Shown: positions 24,064 through 33,516, counted from the stretch's first letter. The stretch: 39,657 nucleotides of DNA from Sporolactobacillus vineae DSM 21990 = SL153 (GCF_000377985.1 NZ_KB899060.1:1-39657), one strand, 5' to 3'. Notes: generated from the sequence alone by a model not told the origin. Made by a program: numbers and translations.

Positions 24064-24142
24064 TACCGGAAACCTTTTTCCAGACGCGTCTTGGCTGATT
24101 GAATCGCGGTAACTGAGCATACTACATCCTGAGGTGAGGTTC

Positions 24143-24967
24143 ATGCTCAGGACCATGTGGAAAGGGTCGATCCAGTTCGGGCTGGTGTATATCCCGATTA
24201 AACTGTATACCGCCACAGAAGACAAAGATGTGAAACTGCGGATGCTGCACAAGGACTGTATGGCGCCGATCAACTATAGCCGGACCTGCTCCCAATGCGG
24301 CAAGGAAGTGAAAAATGAAGACATTGTGAAAGGGTACGAGTATACCCCCGGCCAGTTTGTGATGATTACTGAGGAAGAAATGAATGACCTGCAGGGTGAG
24401 CTCAGTAAAAGTGTCGAGATTATCAACTTCGTCAATCTCAGTGAAATTGATCCGATCTACTTTGAAAAGTCCTATTTCATCGGGCCCGACAGCAACCAGG
24501 GGCTGAAAGCCTATTCCCTGCTCCGGCAGACCATCAAGGATTCCGGAAAAATCGGCCTGGCAAATATCATGATTCGCTCGAAGCAGCATCTGGCAGCGAT
24601 CCGCAGCTATGGCAGCGGCATGCTGCTGGAGACGCTGTACTATCCGGATGAAGTCAGGAACATGGCCGATGTTCCGGGCCTGAATACGGTCATCACGGAA
24701 AACGCCCCGAAAGAAATCGAGATTGCCGCGCAGCTGGTCGGCCAGCTGACCGCCGAATTCAAGCCGGAGCAGTATAAGGACAATTTCCGTCTGAAACTGG
24801 AACAGCTGATCACCGACAAAGTGGCCGGTGTGAAACCGGTACAGAAAAAAGGTGCACCGAAAACCGGTAATGTGGTCGACCTGCTTGCGGCTCTGGAAGC
24901 CAGCGTGAAGCAGTCTAAGCCGAGAAAAAGTGCGGCACCGCGGCGGAGAAAGACGGCCGGCTCATGA
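24143..24967 (+). CDS. ku: Non-homologous end-joining protein Ku
   Basis: A 274-residue bacterial Ku homodimer subunit that binds DNA double-strand ends and recruits LigD. The N-terminus TMWKGSIQFGLVYIPIKLYT and the segments GYEYTPGQFVMITEEEM, FEKSYFIGPD and LANIMIRSKQHLAAIRSYGS are the family core. The C-terminal tail is Lys/Arg-rich (SVKQSKPRKSAAPRRRKTAG), as in Ku proteins with basic tails that aid DNA binding. The start at 24143 is chosen for GAGGTG six bases upstream. The stop overlaps the ligase start by four bases. Confidence 0.96.
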   Translation: MLRTMWKGSIQFGLVYIPIKLYTATEDKDVKLRMLHKDCMAPINYSRTCSQCGKEVKNEDIVKGYEYTPGQFVMITEEEMNDLQGELSKSVEIINFVNLSEIDPIYFEKSYFIGPDSNQGLKAYSLLRQTIKDSGKIGLANIMIRSKQHLAAIRSYGSGMLLETLYYPDEVRNMADVPGLNTVITENAPKEIEIAAQLVGQLTAEFKPEQYKDNFRLKLEQLITDKVAGVKPVQKKGAPKTGNVVDLLAALEASVKQSKPRKSAAPRRRKTAGS

Positions 24968-25911
24968 AGATTGAGCCGGTCAGACCGTTTGAACCCGTCG
25001 CATCGGACAGCATCCCTGAAGGACCTGAATGGATCCATCAAATCAAGTGGGACGGCGTCCGGATGCTGACCTATGCCGACGGCGGCAGGGTCCGTCTCTT
25101 TAACCGCCGGCAAAACGAACGAACGGCCAATTACCCGGAGCTGACCGATGTCAGAAACTATTGTTCCGCCGATTCGGCAATCTTCGATGGCGAAGTGATT
25201 GCCCTCGGGCCGGACGGCAAACCCTCGTTCCATGAGGTAATGCGGCGCGACGGTATCCGGCGGTACGGCCGGGTCGAAGCGCTTGTTGCGGCCATTCCGG
25301 CGGATTACATGATCTTTGATATTCTTTTTTATAATGGCCGCTGGGTCAATGACCGGACACTCAGGGAGCGGACCGATCTGCTGCGCACCATCATCAGCGA
25401 AACCGATCACGTTCATCTTGTTTCATCCAGTGCAGACGGGACAGCGCTGTTTGACATCATCAGGAACCAGGACATGGAGGGCATTGTCTCGAAAAAGCGG
25501 GACAGCAGCTACGCATTAGGCGGCAAGGATGCCCGGTGGCAGAAGATCAAGTATGATCGCGATCTGATCGCCGTCATCGGCGGTGCCATGTACCGACAGG
25601 ATTCGATGAACGCGGTCGTGCTTGGTCTCTACGACAGGCAGGATCAGTTTGTCTCCGTCGGAAGCGCCGGCCCGGGAAAACTGTCGGCGGAAGAGTGGAA
25701 ACAGCTGAGTGAATGGATCGAGCGCGCTAAAACGGACCGCTGCCCGTTTCGTGCAGTGCCTGACACGGACCGGCCGACGGTGTGGATCCGGCCGCTGCTG
25801 ACCGTAAAAGTGAAGTACGCCGGCTGGACCGAACGACGGACACTGCGGCAGCCGGTGATTCAGTCCGTTGTGTCAGAAACCCCGGACCAATGCAGATTTG
25901 AGGTGAACTAA
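24964..25911 (+). CDS. ligD: ATP-dependent DNA ligase domain protein of LigD
   Basis: A 315-residue NHEJ DNA ligase. Nucleotidyltransferase motif I with the adenylated lysine is IKWDGVRML near residue 30, motif III-like FDGEVIALG near 75, motif IV EGIVSKKR near 176 and motif V WQKIKYDRDLI near 195. The OB-fold domain fills the C-terminal third. It matches the N-terminal half of the fused Bacillus LigD (ligase then polymerase). It overlaps ku by ATGA and is separated from the polymerase gene by one TAA in the same frame, so it is a split form of LigD. Confidence 0.93.
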   Translation: MKIEPVRPFEPVASDSIPEGPEWIHQIKWDGVRMLTYADGGRVRLFNRRQNERTANYPELTDVRNYCSADSAIFDGEVIALGPDGKPSFHEVMRRDGIRRYGRVEALVAAIPADYMIFDILFYNGRWVNDRTLRERTDLLRTIISETDHVHLVSSSADGTALFDIIRNQDMEGIVSKKRDSSYALGGKDARWQKIKYDRDLIAVIGGAMYRQDSMNAVVLGLYDRQDQFVSVGSAGPGKLSAEEWKQLSEWIERAKTDRCPFRAVPDTDRPTVWIRPLLTVKVKYAGWTERRTLRQPVIQSVVSETPDQCRFEVN

Positions 25912-26826
25912 ATGGCGATCCATCCAGCAATCCATCCGGATATTGCGGTCACCCATCCCGATAAACTGATCTGGAAGAACCCCCCGATTCCAAAAGCGAG
26001 CTATCTTTCTTATCTGGTCCAGGCATCTTCCCGCATGCTTCCGTTTTTAGAGAATAAAACGCTGACGGTGATCCGCTACCCGAACGGCGTACCCGGCGAC
26101 TCCTTTTTCCAGAAACATTTTCCCGACAACGTCCCCGATTTTGTTCAGACGGTGACAGAGGATGCAGAAAGCCGGATCATCTGCAATAACCTGTCCACAC
26201 TCGTCTGGCTGGGCAATCAGGCAGCCGTTGAGTTTCATATTCCCTTTCAGACCTTCAGTAGCGACGATCCGGATGAGATCGTCTTTGACCTCGATCCGCC
26301 TGACCGTCAGCACTTTCCGTGGGCCGTCCATGCGGCCCGGGAGATGAAACAACTTTTCGACCGGTTAGCGGTAAAAAGTTACCCGAAACTCTCCGGAAGC
26401 CGGGGCATCCAGATTCACCTTCCCCTGCACCGTACGAAACTCTCCTATGCGGAGACGCGCCTGTTCACGTCGTTCATTGCGACTGTGCTGACGCAAAGAT
26501 TCCCGCTCGAATTCACGACCGAACGGCTGAAGAAGAACCGTCTTGGCCGGTTGTACATTGACTACGTCCAGCACGCACAGGGAAAGACGATCATCTGTCC
26601 CTATTCCGCGCGCGGGAAGGAAGGCGCTACCGTCGCCGCTCCGCTGCGCTGGTCGGAAGTCACTGACCAGCTGCGGATGGAAAGGTTCACCATCCCCTAT
26701 GTATTGCGCCGGATCGCGTCGGAACCCTGCCCGATGACCGGCTACTTTCAACAGTGCAATACTTCACTGCCAGGCATCATTGCCGCATTAAAAGCACATC
26801 AAGCTGCGCCGCACATCATAAGCTGA
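25912..26826 (+). CDS. LigD polymerase/primase (AEP) domain protein
   Basis: A 304-residue archaeo-eukaryotic primase-polymerase of the LigD type, which fills gaps at broken ends, often with ribonucleotides. Motifs: THPDKLIWKNP at the N-terminus, RYPNGVPGDSFFQKH, the catalytic DLDPPD (two metal-binding aspartates) near residue 127, the SGSRGIQIHLP histidine motif near 160, and DYVQHAQGKTIICPYSARG near 222. It begins immediately after the ligase stop: EVN-TAA-ATG, with GAGGTG formed by the last ligase codons. It is thus translated by coupling rather than as a fusion. Confidence 0.93.
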   Translation: MAIHPAIHPDIAVTHPDKLIWKNPPIPKASYLSYLVQASSRMLPFLENKTLTVIRYPNGVPGDSFFQKHFPDNVPDFVQTVTEDAESRIICNNLSTLVWLGNQAAVEFHIPFQTFSSDDPDEIVFDLDPPDRQHFPWAVHAAREMKQLFDRLAVKSYPKLSGSRGIQIHLPLHRTKLSYAETRLFTSFIATVLTQRFPLEFTTERLKKNRLGRLYIDYVQHAQGKTIICPYSARGKEGATVAAPLRWSEVTDQLRMERFTIPYVLRRIASEPCPMTGYFQQCNTSLPGIIAALKAHQAAPHIIS

Positions 26827-26838
26827 TATGACGCGTGC

Positions 26839-26878
26839 GGTCTCATCGCGCGCGGATCCTCTTGCGCGGGGTGAGACC
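26839..26878 (+). promoter_or_regulatory. Hairpin over the DUF1259 gene ribosome binding site
   Basis: GGTCTCA (26839-26845) and TGAGACC (26872-26878) are perfect arms. The inner bases extend the stem to about 15 bp with one mismatch. The 3' arm contains the GGGGTGAG ribosome site and ends one base before the ATG at 26879. There is no U tract, so this is a start-site-occluding structure rather than a terminator. Confidence 0.55.
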
Positions 26879-27286
26879 ATGAACAACTTTGAATCCCTTT
26901 GCCGGCAATTCGCCGACCTTCTCGGCGGAAAACCGGAAGCACAAAACGGCGTCTGTTCCGTCGGACTGCATCGCCGTTTTTCCGTCACCGTCCAGGGTCG
27001 GCCCGCCACCAGCGTCAGACCCGCAGATCTGTTATTCGAATCACTGGATGCCTCCGGAAACGCTTTGAATCTCGGCGAAATCGCTATTCTTGAGGAAGAA
27101 GTGCCCGGATTTATGTGGTCGCTCACGCAGCAGGGCATCATTGTCAGTGGGCTGCACAATCACTGGATCTACACCGTTCCGAATATCCTGTATATCCATC
27201 TTCAGTCGGTTGAACCGCCGCTCCGTTTTGCGCAAAAAGTAGCCCGCGCATTCTCGGCGCTCCAGAGTCCCCCGTCTTCTTCATGA
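26879..27286 (+). CDS. DUF1259-like protein
   Basis: A 135-residue protein that fits a single copy of the DUF1259/LppY-LpqO domain: SLCRQFADLLGGKPEAQNGV, MWSLTQQGIIVSGLHNHWIY, NILYIHLQSVEPPLRFAQKV. The family is usually secreted with two copies; this one has one copy and no signal peptide. The function is unknown. The start at 26879 has GGGGTGAG upstream, inside a hairpin. It lies 50 bases after the LigD polymerase gene, in the same direction, and its stop overlaps a possible start of the next frame. Confidence 0.8.
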   Translation: MNNFESLCRQFADLLGGKPEAQNGVCSVGLHRRFSVTVQGRPATSVRPADLLFESLDASGNALNLGEIAILEEEVPGFMWSLTQQGIIVSGLHNHWIYTVPNILYIHLQSVEPPLRFAQKVARAFSALQSPPSSS

Positions 27287-27309
27287 TCGATAACCCGGAG
27301 GCGATAAGC

Positions 27310-27645
27310 ATGGTTGCCTGGATCGATGTCTCGACACTGCGGCATGAACTGAAACTCTTTGACGATCAGCGCCTGATCAAAACCTACCCGATCGCCACAG
27401 GAAAAATCCTGACGCCGACGCCGGTCGGAACCTATACCATTATTAACAAGCAGCGCCATCCCGGCGGACCATTCGGCGTGCTCTGGATGGGCCTGTCCCG
27501 CCCCCACTATGGCATTCACGGCACCAACAACCCTGCGTCGATTGGAAAAAACGTGTCGCGCGGCTGTATCCGGATGTTCAACCATGATGTTCTGGAACTT
27601 TCATCGAAAGTGAGGATCGGAACAAAAGTCGTTATTCGGCAATGA
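27310..27645 (+). CDS. L,D-transpeptidase (YkuD domain)
   Basis: A 111-residue YkuD-domain protein. The domain begins AWIDVSTLRHELKLFDDQRL and ends with the catalytic motif HGTNNPASIG...NVSRGCIRM (histidine and cysteine nucleophile). The family forms 3-3 peptidoglycan crosslinks or links proteins to the wall. No signal peptide or LysM domain is seen, so it could be exported in another way, act in the spore or mother cell, or have a short unrecognised leader. Start 27310 is chosen for CGGAGG eight bases upstream; an earlier ATG at 27283 overlaps the preceding stop. It ends the NHEJ-containing plus-strand block. Confidence 0.88.
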   Translation: MVAWIDVSTLRHELKLFDDQRLIKTYPIATGKILTPTPVGTYTIINKQRHPGGPFGVLWMGLSRPHYGIHGTNNPASIGKNVSRGCIRMFNHDVLELSSKVRIGTKVVIRQ

Positions 27646-27653
27646 ACTTTTTC

Positions 27654-28160
27654 CTACAGTATTTTAACCTTATTCTTCGGCATGTTCTCAGCAAGTAAAC
27701 GGCTGAATTCCCGTATATCTTCATGCGATACAAAAAATCTTTTTGGAATCAGCAGATTCTGGTGCTTTCAAATCAGTATTCGGAACATGTCTTTATATTC
27801 AAAAGCAGACCGAAAATCATTCCAATCCAGGAAGACTTTTGACACGCCACGAGTCTGTGTGATACCGCTGCGATTTACAACGTACTGTACGTCGCTTCTC
27901 AATAACTGATTGCTCTTATATTCGCCTCTTATCTGAAAGGGGACAACAATTTGAATGACCGTAAAAAGTATAAGTGTAAATATCAGTGCAAAAATAGTTG
28001 ATCCAAGGATACCGCCGACAAGAATCAACCACACAAAGAACATTACAATGAAATAGGCCACATGAAGGATGACGAACAGTTTTCGTCTGGCATAGTGATT
28101 CAATTTTTTGTATTCATTGAGTTTGATTGAACCACCAAATTTGATGTCTTCGTTTTCCAT
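27654..28160 (-). pseudogene. YcxB-like membrane protein interrupted by an in-frame stop
   Basis: The frame starting at 28160 encodes charged residues, two transmembrane segments (FVILHVAYFIVMFFVWLILV, ILGSTIFALIFTLILFTVIQ) and the start of a YcxB C-terminal-type domain (GITQTRGVSKVFLDWNDFRS AFEYKDMF). TGA stops it at 27768-27770. Beyond it the same frame continues with KHQNLLIPKRFFVSHEDIRE and ends at TAG 27654-27656, the usual end of that domain. One nonsense change therefore truncates a 168-residue protein to 130 residues. Function of the family is unknown. Confidence 0.75.
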
Positions 28161-28898
28161 TTATTCAACTCCCTGACGGTTTATTAAAATCCCAGATTCT
28201 TATTCCCATTGCGCAGGATCCTTTCCCAATTATATCAACTTGTGTGCAGGAACACCGATCTGATTTCCTTTTTTTAATTGGTCAGACGGCACAACTGGGT
28301 AAACGGGACACTTTCGATCATCATGCCAATCATGATCCTTATTGGTTTAGCATTTCTCTCTTCCGATCTTTCAGAAAATTCTTCGAGTTTATAACATCTG
28401 CTAATGAAGAAAATGCGTCGGTTTACTGCCAAGACGCTCCGCATCTTGAGCAGCTTCCCTTGTTGACACATTCGAACATGTGTTCTATTGTAATTATGTG
28501 CCCTGAAACTCGGCTATTTACAGTCGAGTGGTTCCCATTATCATCAAAGCGGGTAAATAGTCTATACGGTAATCATTTGCCGTTTTCAGGCAGTTTCCCG
28601 TACATTTTCAGTCCCCTTCAGAATTATTTTGCCGTTCAAGCCCAGGAACGACTTCCAGGAAAATATTATTGTATCTGATATAGACTGGAAAGCCAGTGTT
28701 TTCTATAATTAATTTTAATTACAGCCCTTTTGCCTTACAAAAAGCTTATTGAGCGGCAGAGGAAAGCGTTATTGAGGAGATTGGCAGAGGTGGTTGAGCA
28801 GCTGTTTGAAGGACTTCTCGACACAGTCTGAATGGCGTCTTTAAATGAATGAAAATCGGTTGAGAAAAGTTTAATTTTTCCAATGGGAGCTGAATTTT
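28161..28898. other. Non-coding or degraded stretch
   Basis: No supported gene in about 740 bases. A 144-codon plus frame (28244-28678) and a 65-codon minus frame (28274-28471) have no ribosome site or family signature. A short plus frame ending at a TGA near 28828 (peptide RQRKALLRRLAEVVEQLF) could be the tail of a lost gene. ACACAT/ATGTGT around TCGAAC forms a small palindrome near 28466-28483. A TATAAT-like box lies near 28230 on the minus strand for the YcxB-like gene. Confidence 0.4.
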
Positions 28899-29297
28899 AT
28901 GTCCGATGAACTTTTGAAGCAAATTGTAGATAAGTTGAGCGATATTGATAAGCGTTTGGACGGCGTTGATAAGCGCTTTGACGGTACTGATAAGCGTTTG
29001 GACGGCATTGATAAGCGCTTTGACGGCATTAATGGGCGTCTGAACGGCTTAGAAAAAGAGTTGTCCGAGTTCAGGATCGAGACGAAAGAACATTTTGATC
29101 AGCATGATAAAAAACTGGATGTCATCACAAAGCAGGTAGTCAAGAACTCGGAAGACATCACACAAATAAAAGCCGATCAGTCCGCGCTTTTAGTCGGACA
29201 GGCAAGGCAGGATAAGATCTTTGAAACATTAGCCATGCGCTCGCTCGAACAGGAAACAGATATCAGGGATTTGAAACGGGCTGATTTAAAGCAATGA
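28899..29297 (+). CDS. Coiled-coil protein with tandem heptad repeats
   Basis: A 132-residue, entirely helical protein. Residues 17-51 are five heptads of the form DKR(L/F)DG(I/V/T), from a 21-base DNA repeat at 28947-29051. The rest is coiled coil (FRIETKEHFDQHDKKLDVIT, then QTDIRDLKRADLKQ-like ends). No signal or membrane segment. The pattern DKRxDGxDKR is common in phage tail/holin-region and Bdr-like proteins, but the family is not assigned. The start has GGGAGC upstream. A terminator on its strand lies at 29398-29428. Confidence 0.75.
   Translation: MSDELLKQIVDKLSDIDKRLDGVDKRFDGTDKRLDGIDKRFDGINGRLNGLEKELSEFRIETKEHFDQHDKKLDVITKQVVKNSEDITQIKADQSALLVGQARQDKIFETLAMRSLEQETDIRDLKRADLKQ
28947..29051 (+). 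repeat. 21-base tandem repeat within the coiled-coil gene
   Basis: Four close copies of GATAAGCG(T/C)TT(G/T)GACGG(C/T)(G/A)(T/C)T in a row from 28947 to 29030, plus a degenerate fifth to 29051. Copies 1 and 3 (GTTTGGACGG) and copies 2 and 4 (GCTTTGACGG) alternate, which suggests duplication of a 42-base unit. The period is a multiple of three, so changes in copy number keep the frame. Confidence 0.85.
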
Positions 29298-29341
29298 ACC
29301 AGTAGAAAATGACTGAAAGCGCATCCGGAAGAACATAAAAA

Positions 29342-29380
29342 GATACCTCTCAGAAAACAGTTCAATCTCTGAGAGGCATC
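29342..29380 (-). terminator. Intrinsic terminator of the groESL transcript
   Basis: CCTCTCAGA (29346-29354) and TCTGAGAGG (29368-29376) form a 9-bp stem, extended by GAT/ATC. On the minus strand it is followed by ATCTTTTTA. It lies about 110 bases beyond the groEL stop. Confidence 0.75.
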
Positions 29381-29397
29381 CGAAAATTCACTTTATG

Positions 29398-29428
29398 ATC
29401 CTCATTTGAAACTAAATGAGGATTTTTT
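29398..29428 (+). terminator. Intrinsic terminator of the coiled-coil gene
   Basis: ATCCTCATTT (29398-29407) and AAATGAGGAT (29414-29423) form a perfect 10-bp stem followed by TTTTTTG on the plus strand. It is convergent to the groESL terminator just upstream. Confidence 0.85.
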
Positions 29429-29489
29429 GCTTTTTGATGCTCTGATTATCCTCAAAAATCCCGTCATGACAGGATTTATTGAGTTCCAA

Positions 29490-31130
<1,641 letters not shown>

Positions 31131-31169
31131 CTAAATTTATTACCTGCTTCATTGAAAAACAGGTATCAA

Positions 31170-31454
31170 TCATTCAATAACAGCCAGAACGTCGTCCTGA
31201 CGAACAACCAGATACTTCTTGCCGTCATACTTGACTTCCGTGCCTGCATATTTTGAATAGATGACTTTTTCTCCTTCTTTTACATCAAGAGCAATCCGTT
31301 CGCCCTTATCGGAAACCTTGCCGGCACCGACGGCGACAACGCGCCCTTCCTGCGGCTTTTCCTTAGCCGAATCAGGAAGTACGATACCACTTGCTGTTTT
31401 TTCTTCTTTTTCCTGTGGTTCGATAACGATCCGATCACCCAATGGCTTTAACAT
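31170..31454 (-). CDS. groES: 10-kDa co-chaperonin GroES
   Basis: A 94-residue heptameric lid of the GroEL chamber. [20 protein letters not shown], the mobile-loop region [18 protein letters not shown] and [20 protein letters not shown] are the family core. The start has AGGAGGGTAT upstream. It is the first gene of the bicistronic groESL operon, controlled by the promoter and CIRCE at 31496-31561. Confidence 0.99.
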   Translation of the reverse strand: MLKPLGDRIVIEPQEKEEKTASGIVLPDSAKEKPQEGRVVAVGAGKVSDKGERIALDVKEGEKVIYSKYAGTEVKYDGKKYLVVRQDDVLAVIE

Positions 31455-31495
31455 AAAAAAATACCCTCCTTAAAAACGTTAAGTTAAGTACTTTG

Positions 31496-31522
31496 TTAGC
31501 ACTCTCTTCGCCTGAGTGCTAA
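31496..31522 (-). promoter_or_regulatory. CIRCE operator (HrcA binding site)
   Basis: TTAGCACTC (31496-31504) and GAGTGCTAA (31514-31522) are a perfect CIRCE inverted repeat with a nine-base spacer. It lies between the -10 box and groES. HrcA repression relieved by heat is the established control. Confidence 0.97.
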
Positions 31523-31532
31523 TCCATTTAAT

Positions 31533-31561
31533 ATGATAATCAATTCACTTATGATTTGCAA
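31533..31561 (-). promoter_or_regulatory. Sigma-A promoter of groESL
   Basis: On the minus strand TTGCAA (plus 31556-31561) and TATCAT (plus 31533-31538) are 17 bases apart, directly before the CIRCE element. Confidence 0.75.
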
Positions 31562-31751
31562 GTTTTTACCTGAAATCTTCCCGAATTTTATTCAGCGCCG
31601 GAAATTGTGAAAAACAGACAGATTTTTAATGATTTATGTGCAGCTATGCTAAAATGTGAAACATACAGAAAAATATTACTATCCTAAATCACTCCCGTCG
31701 CTTTCAATTTGCTGCGATGGCGGCTTCCGGATAGATATGAGGTGTTCCTTT

Positions 31752-32426
31752 TTGGTCAAACGCTATACGGCAATTGTCATTATTTATTTACTCTGCCTGC
31801 TTTCTCCGTATATTCCCGGCTTCATGACGCTGGCCCGCAAGTTTCCGACCGTACGGCAAGGCTACGGAGCAGTCTATACAACCGTGTTCTTCGTGACGCT
31901 GGCAATTGTTCTGCTGCTGCTCTGGCCGGATCGCCAGTTGCTCCGCGATGTGAAGCGGGCGTCTCTGCCTGTGTCGATCGTATGGGCAGTCGGCGGTGTG
32001 TTCGCACTGTTCGCCCTGCAGATGCTTGCGACATTGATCAATTTTGCCATCTTCGGCCAGGTTTCCGGATCCGAACATACCCGCCAGGTCGAGACGCTGA
32101 CCCGCTATTCTCCGGTGTTCCTGCTGACCGTCAGCATTGTCGGACCAATACTGGAAGAGATCGTTTTCCGTAAGATCCTGTTCGGCAGCATGCGGCACAA
32201 GATCGGCTTCTGGTTTGCCGCACTGATCAGTTCGCTGATCTTCGCCGTCATGCATCAGGATCTGCACAACCTGCTCGTCTATGTCCTGATCGGTGTCTTC
32301 CTCTGCTTCACGTACCAGATGACCCACAGGATCGCCGTGAATATGTTTATGCATGCCACAATGAACACGGTTGTGGTCCTGATAAGCTATGGCGTGTCAT
32401 CAGCCGGATTCGCCGGACTTTTCTAA
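31752..32426 (+). CDS. CPBP-family intramembrane metalloprotease (YdiL-like)
   Basis: About 224 residues with six or more transmembrane helices. The CAAX-protease/bacteriocin-processing motifs are VGPILEEIVFRKILFG (EExxxR) and AVMHQDLHNLLVYVLIG with the second metal-binding histidine. In B. subtilis the ydiL gene also lies next to groES, so this is a positional ortholog. The start TTG 31752 has GAGGTG seven bases upstream; ATG 31737 in the same frame is the alternative with a weaker site. Substrates unknown; some relatives modify peptides or confer bacteriocin immunity. Confidence 0.85.
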   Translation: MVKRYTAIVIIYLLCLLSPYIPGFMTLARKFPTVRQGYGAVYTTVFFVTLAIVLLLLWPDRQLLRDVKRASLPVSIVWAVGGVFALFALQMLATLINFAIFGQVSGSEHTRQVETLTRYSPVFLLTVSIVGPILEEIVFRKILFGSMRHKIGFWFAALISSLIFAVMHQDLHNLLVYVLIGVFLCFTYQMTHRIAVNMFMHATMNTVVVLISYGVSSAGFAGLF

Positions 32427-32446
32427 AACGAATAAAAATGACCGAC

Positions 32447-32482
32447 AAAAAAGAATCCGGAGAAAATCCGGATTCTTTTTTT
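32447..32482. terminator. Bidirectional terminator after the CPBP gene
   Basis: AAAAAAGAATCCGG (32447-32460) and CCGGATTCTTTTTTT (32468-32482) form a long stem with a short A-rich loop and U tracts on both strands. It serves the plus-strand protease gene and may also stop map transcription. Confidence 0.9.
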
Positions 32483-32487
32483 CTTTT

Positions 32488-32625
32488 GGCTCTGTTCACC
32501 ATTACTGTTGTTTTATGCTGTGTTGTTTTGAACGGGAGACGCGAGACTCCTGCGAGGAGGCTCGCGGATCGCCCGCGGAAAGCGAGCGTCTGAAGTGAAA
32601 AACAACAGACAAGTTTAACAGAGCC
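32488..32625. mobile_element. MITE-like folded repeat element
   Basis: Terminal inverted repeats GGCTCTGTT (32488-32496) and AACAGAGCC (32617-32625) enclose 138 bases. A nested pair CTGTTGTTTT (32505-32514) and AAAACAACAG (32599-32608) continues the fold. The core (GAGACGCGAGACTCCTGCGA, GGAGGCTCGCGG, CCCGCGGAAAGCGAGCGTCT) is like the intergenic palindromic repeats found in many copies in Bacillus-group genomes. No coding capacity. It lies in the gap between the CPBP gene and map. Confidence 0.7.
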
Positions 32626-32640
32626 TATCTTTGTAATAAG

Positions 32641-33402
32641 TTATTTTTCATCGTCGTCCAGCGTCGTCAGAATTTCCGGACCGTTCTTGGTAATTGCCAG
32701 TGTGTGTTCGTACTGTGCAGAAAGTGAACCGTCCACCGTCCGGGCTGTCCAGCCGTTCGGATCGACCTTGGCCTGCCAGCCGCCGACATTGAGCATCGGT
32801 TCGATCGTAATCGTCATGCCTTCTCTTAATCTCAGGCCATGTCCCGGTTTGCCATAATGGGCCACTGCCGGATCCTCATGCATCGTCGGTCCGATACCGT
32901 GGCCGACAAAATCGCGGACGACACTCAGGCCTCTGGATTCGGCGTATTCCTGGATCGCATGACCGACATCCCCGAGCCGGTTGCCGACGACGGACTGCTT
33001 AATGCCCTCGTACAGCGCCTCTTCTGTTGTCTTTAACAGATGCTCCGCTTCATCGGAAATCGTGCCGACACCATAGCTCCATGCTGAATCAGAGAGCGCC
33101 CCGTTCAGGTTGACAACCATATCGATCGTGACGATATCCCCGTTCTTCAGTGGTTTCTTGTTTGGAAAACCGTGGCAGATCTCATCGTTGACTGAAGCGC
33201 AGGTCGCATATTTGTAGCCTTCGAAACCTTTTTCCTCCGGCGTAGCTCCGTGTTTCTCAAGAAATTCATTAACAAATTCTTCAATGTCCCAGGTCGTAAT
33301 CCCCGGACGGATCATCGATTTAATCTTTTTGTGAGTCAGAGCAAGCAGATGACCGGACTTTTTCATCTCGGCAATTTCATTTTCCGACTTCAACTGTATC
33401 AT
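32641..33402 (-). CDS. map: Methionine aminopeptidase, type I
   Basis: A 253-residue metalloprotease that removes the initiator methionine. Metal ligands: Asp in TIDMVVNLNG and Asp in LSDSAWSYGVG, His in GHGIGPTMHEDP, Glu in TIEPML and Glu in QYEHTLAIT. The C-terminal tail is acidic. Many Bacillales have a second stand-alone map (YflG-like) outside the secY-adk-map cluster; this is likely such a copy, as no ribosomal-protein genes are near. Start 33402 has GGTGGA nine bases upstream; GTG 33408 is possible. Confidence 0.93.
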   Translation of the reverse strand: MIQLKSENEIAEMKKSGHLLALTHKKIKSMIRPGITTWDIEEFVNEFLEKHGATPEEKGFEGYKYATCASVNDEICHGFPNKKPLKNGDIVTIDMVVNLNGALSDSAWSYGVGTISDEAEHLLKTTEEALYEGIKQSVVGNRLGDVGHAIQEYAESRGLSVVRDFVGHGIGPTMHEDPAVAHYGKPGHGLRLREGMTITIEPMLNVGGWQAKVDPNGWTARTVDGSLSAQYEHTLAITKNGPEILTTLDDDEK

Positions 33403-33516
33403 TTTCACTATTCCACCCTTGTGTTCATTTCCAAAACAGCCGGCTGTTGGTTCTTTGCCGTACCCGGCGCCTGCAAATGGCGCCTTATTTATTCTACCAC
33501 TTCACAGAAGCACCGT

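Noticed and set aside
24640-25416. A 258-codon minus frame opposite ku/ligD
   Set aside because: It is antisense to clear Ku and ligase motifs and has no recognisable domain.
28244-28678. A 144-codon plus frame in the gap after the YcxB-like gene
   Set aside because: No ribosome site, no family and no protein-like composition; reported as non-coding.
28947-29051. A possible CRISPR array
   Set aside because: The 21-base repeats have no spacers and code for heptads in frame, so this is a protein repeat.
31788-32354. A 188-codon minus frame opposite the CPBP protease
   Set aside because: It is antisense to a membrane protein with EExxxR and histidine motifs; its His/Gln-rich composition is typical of shadow frames.
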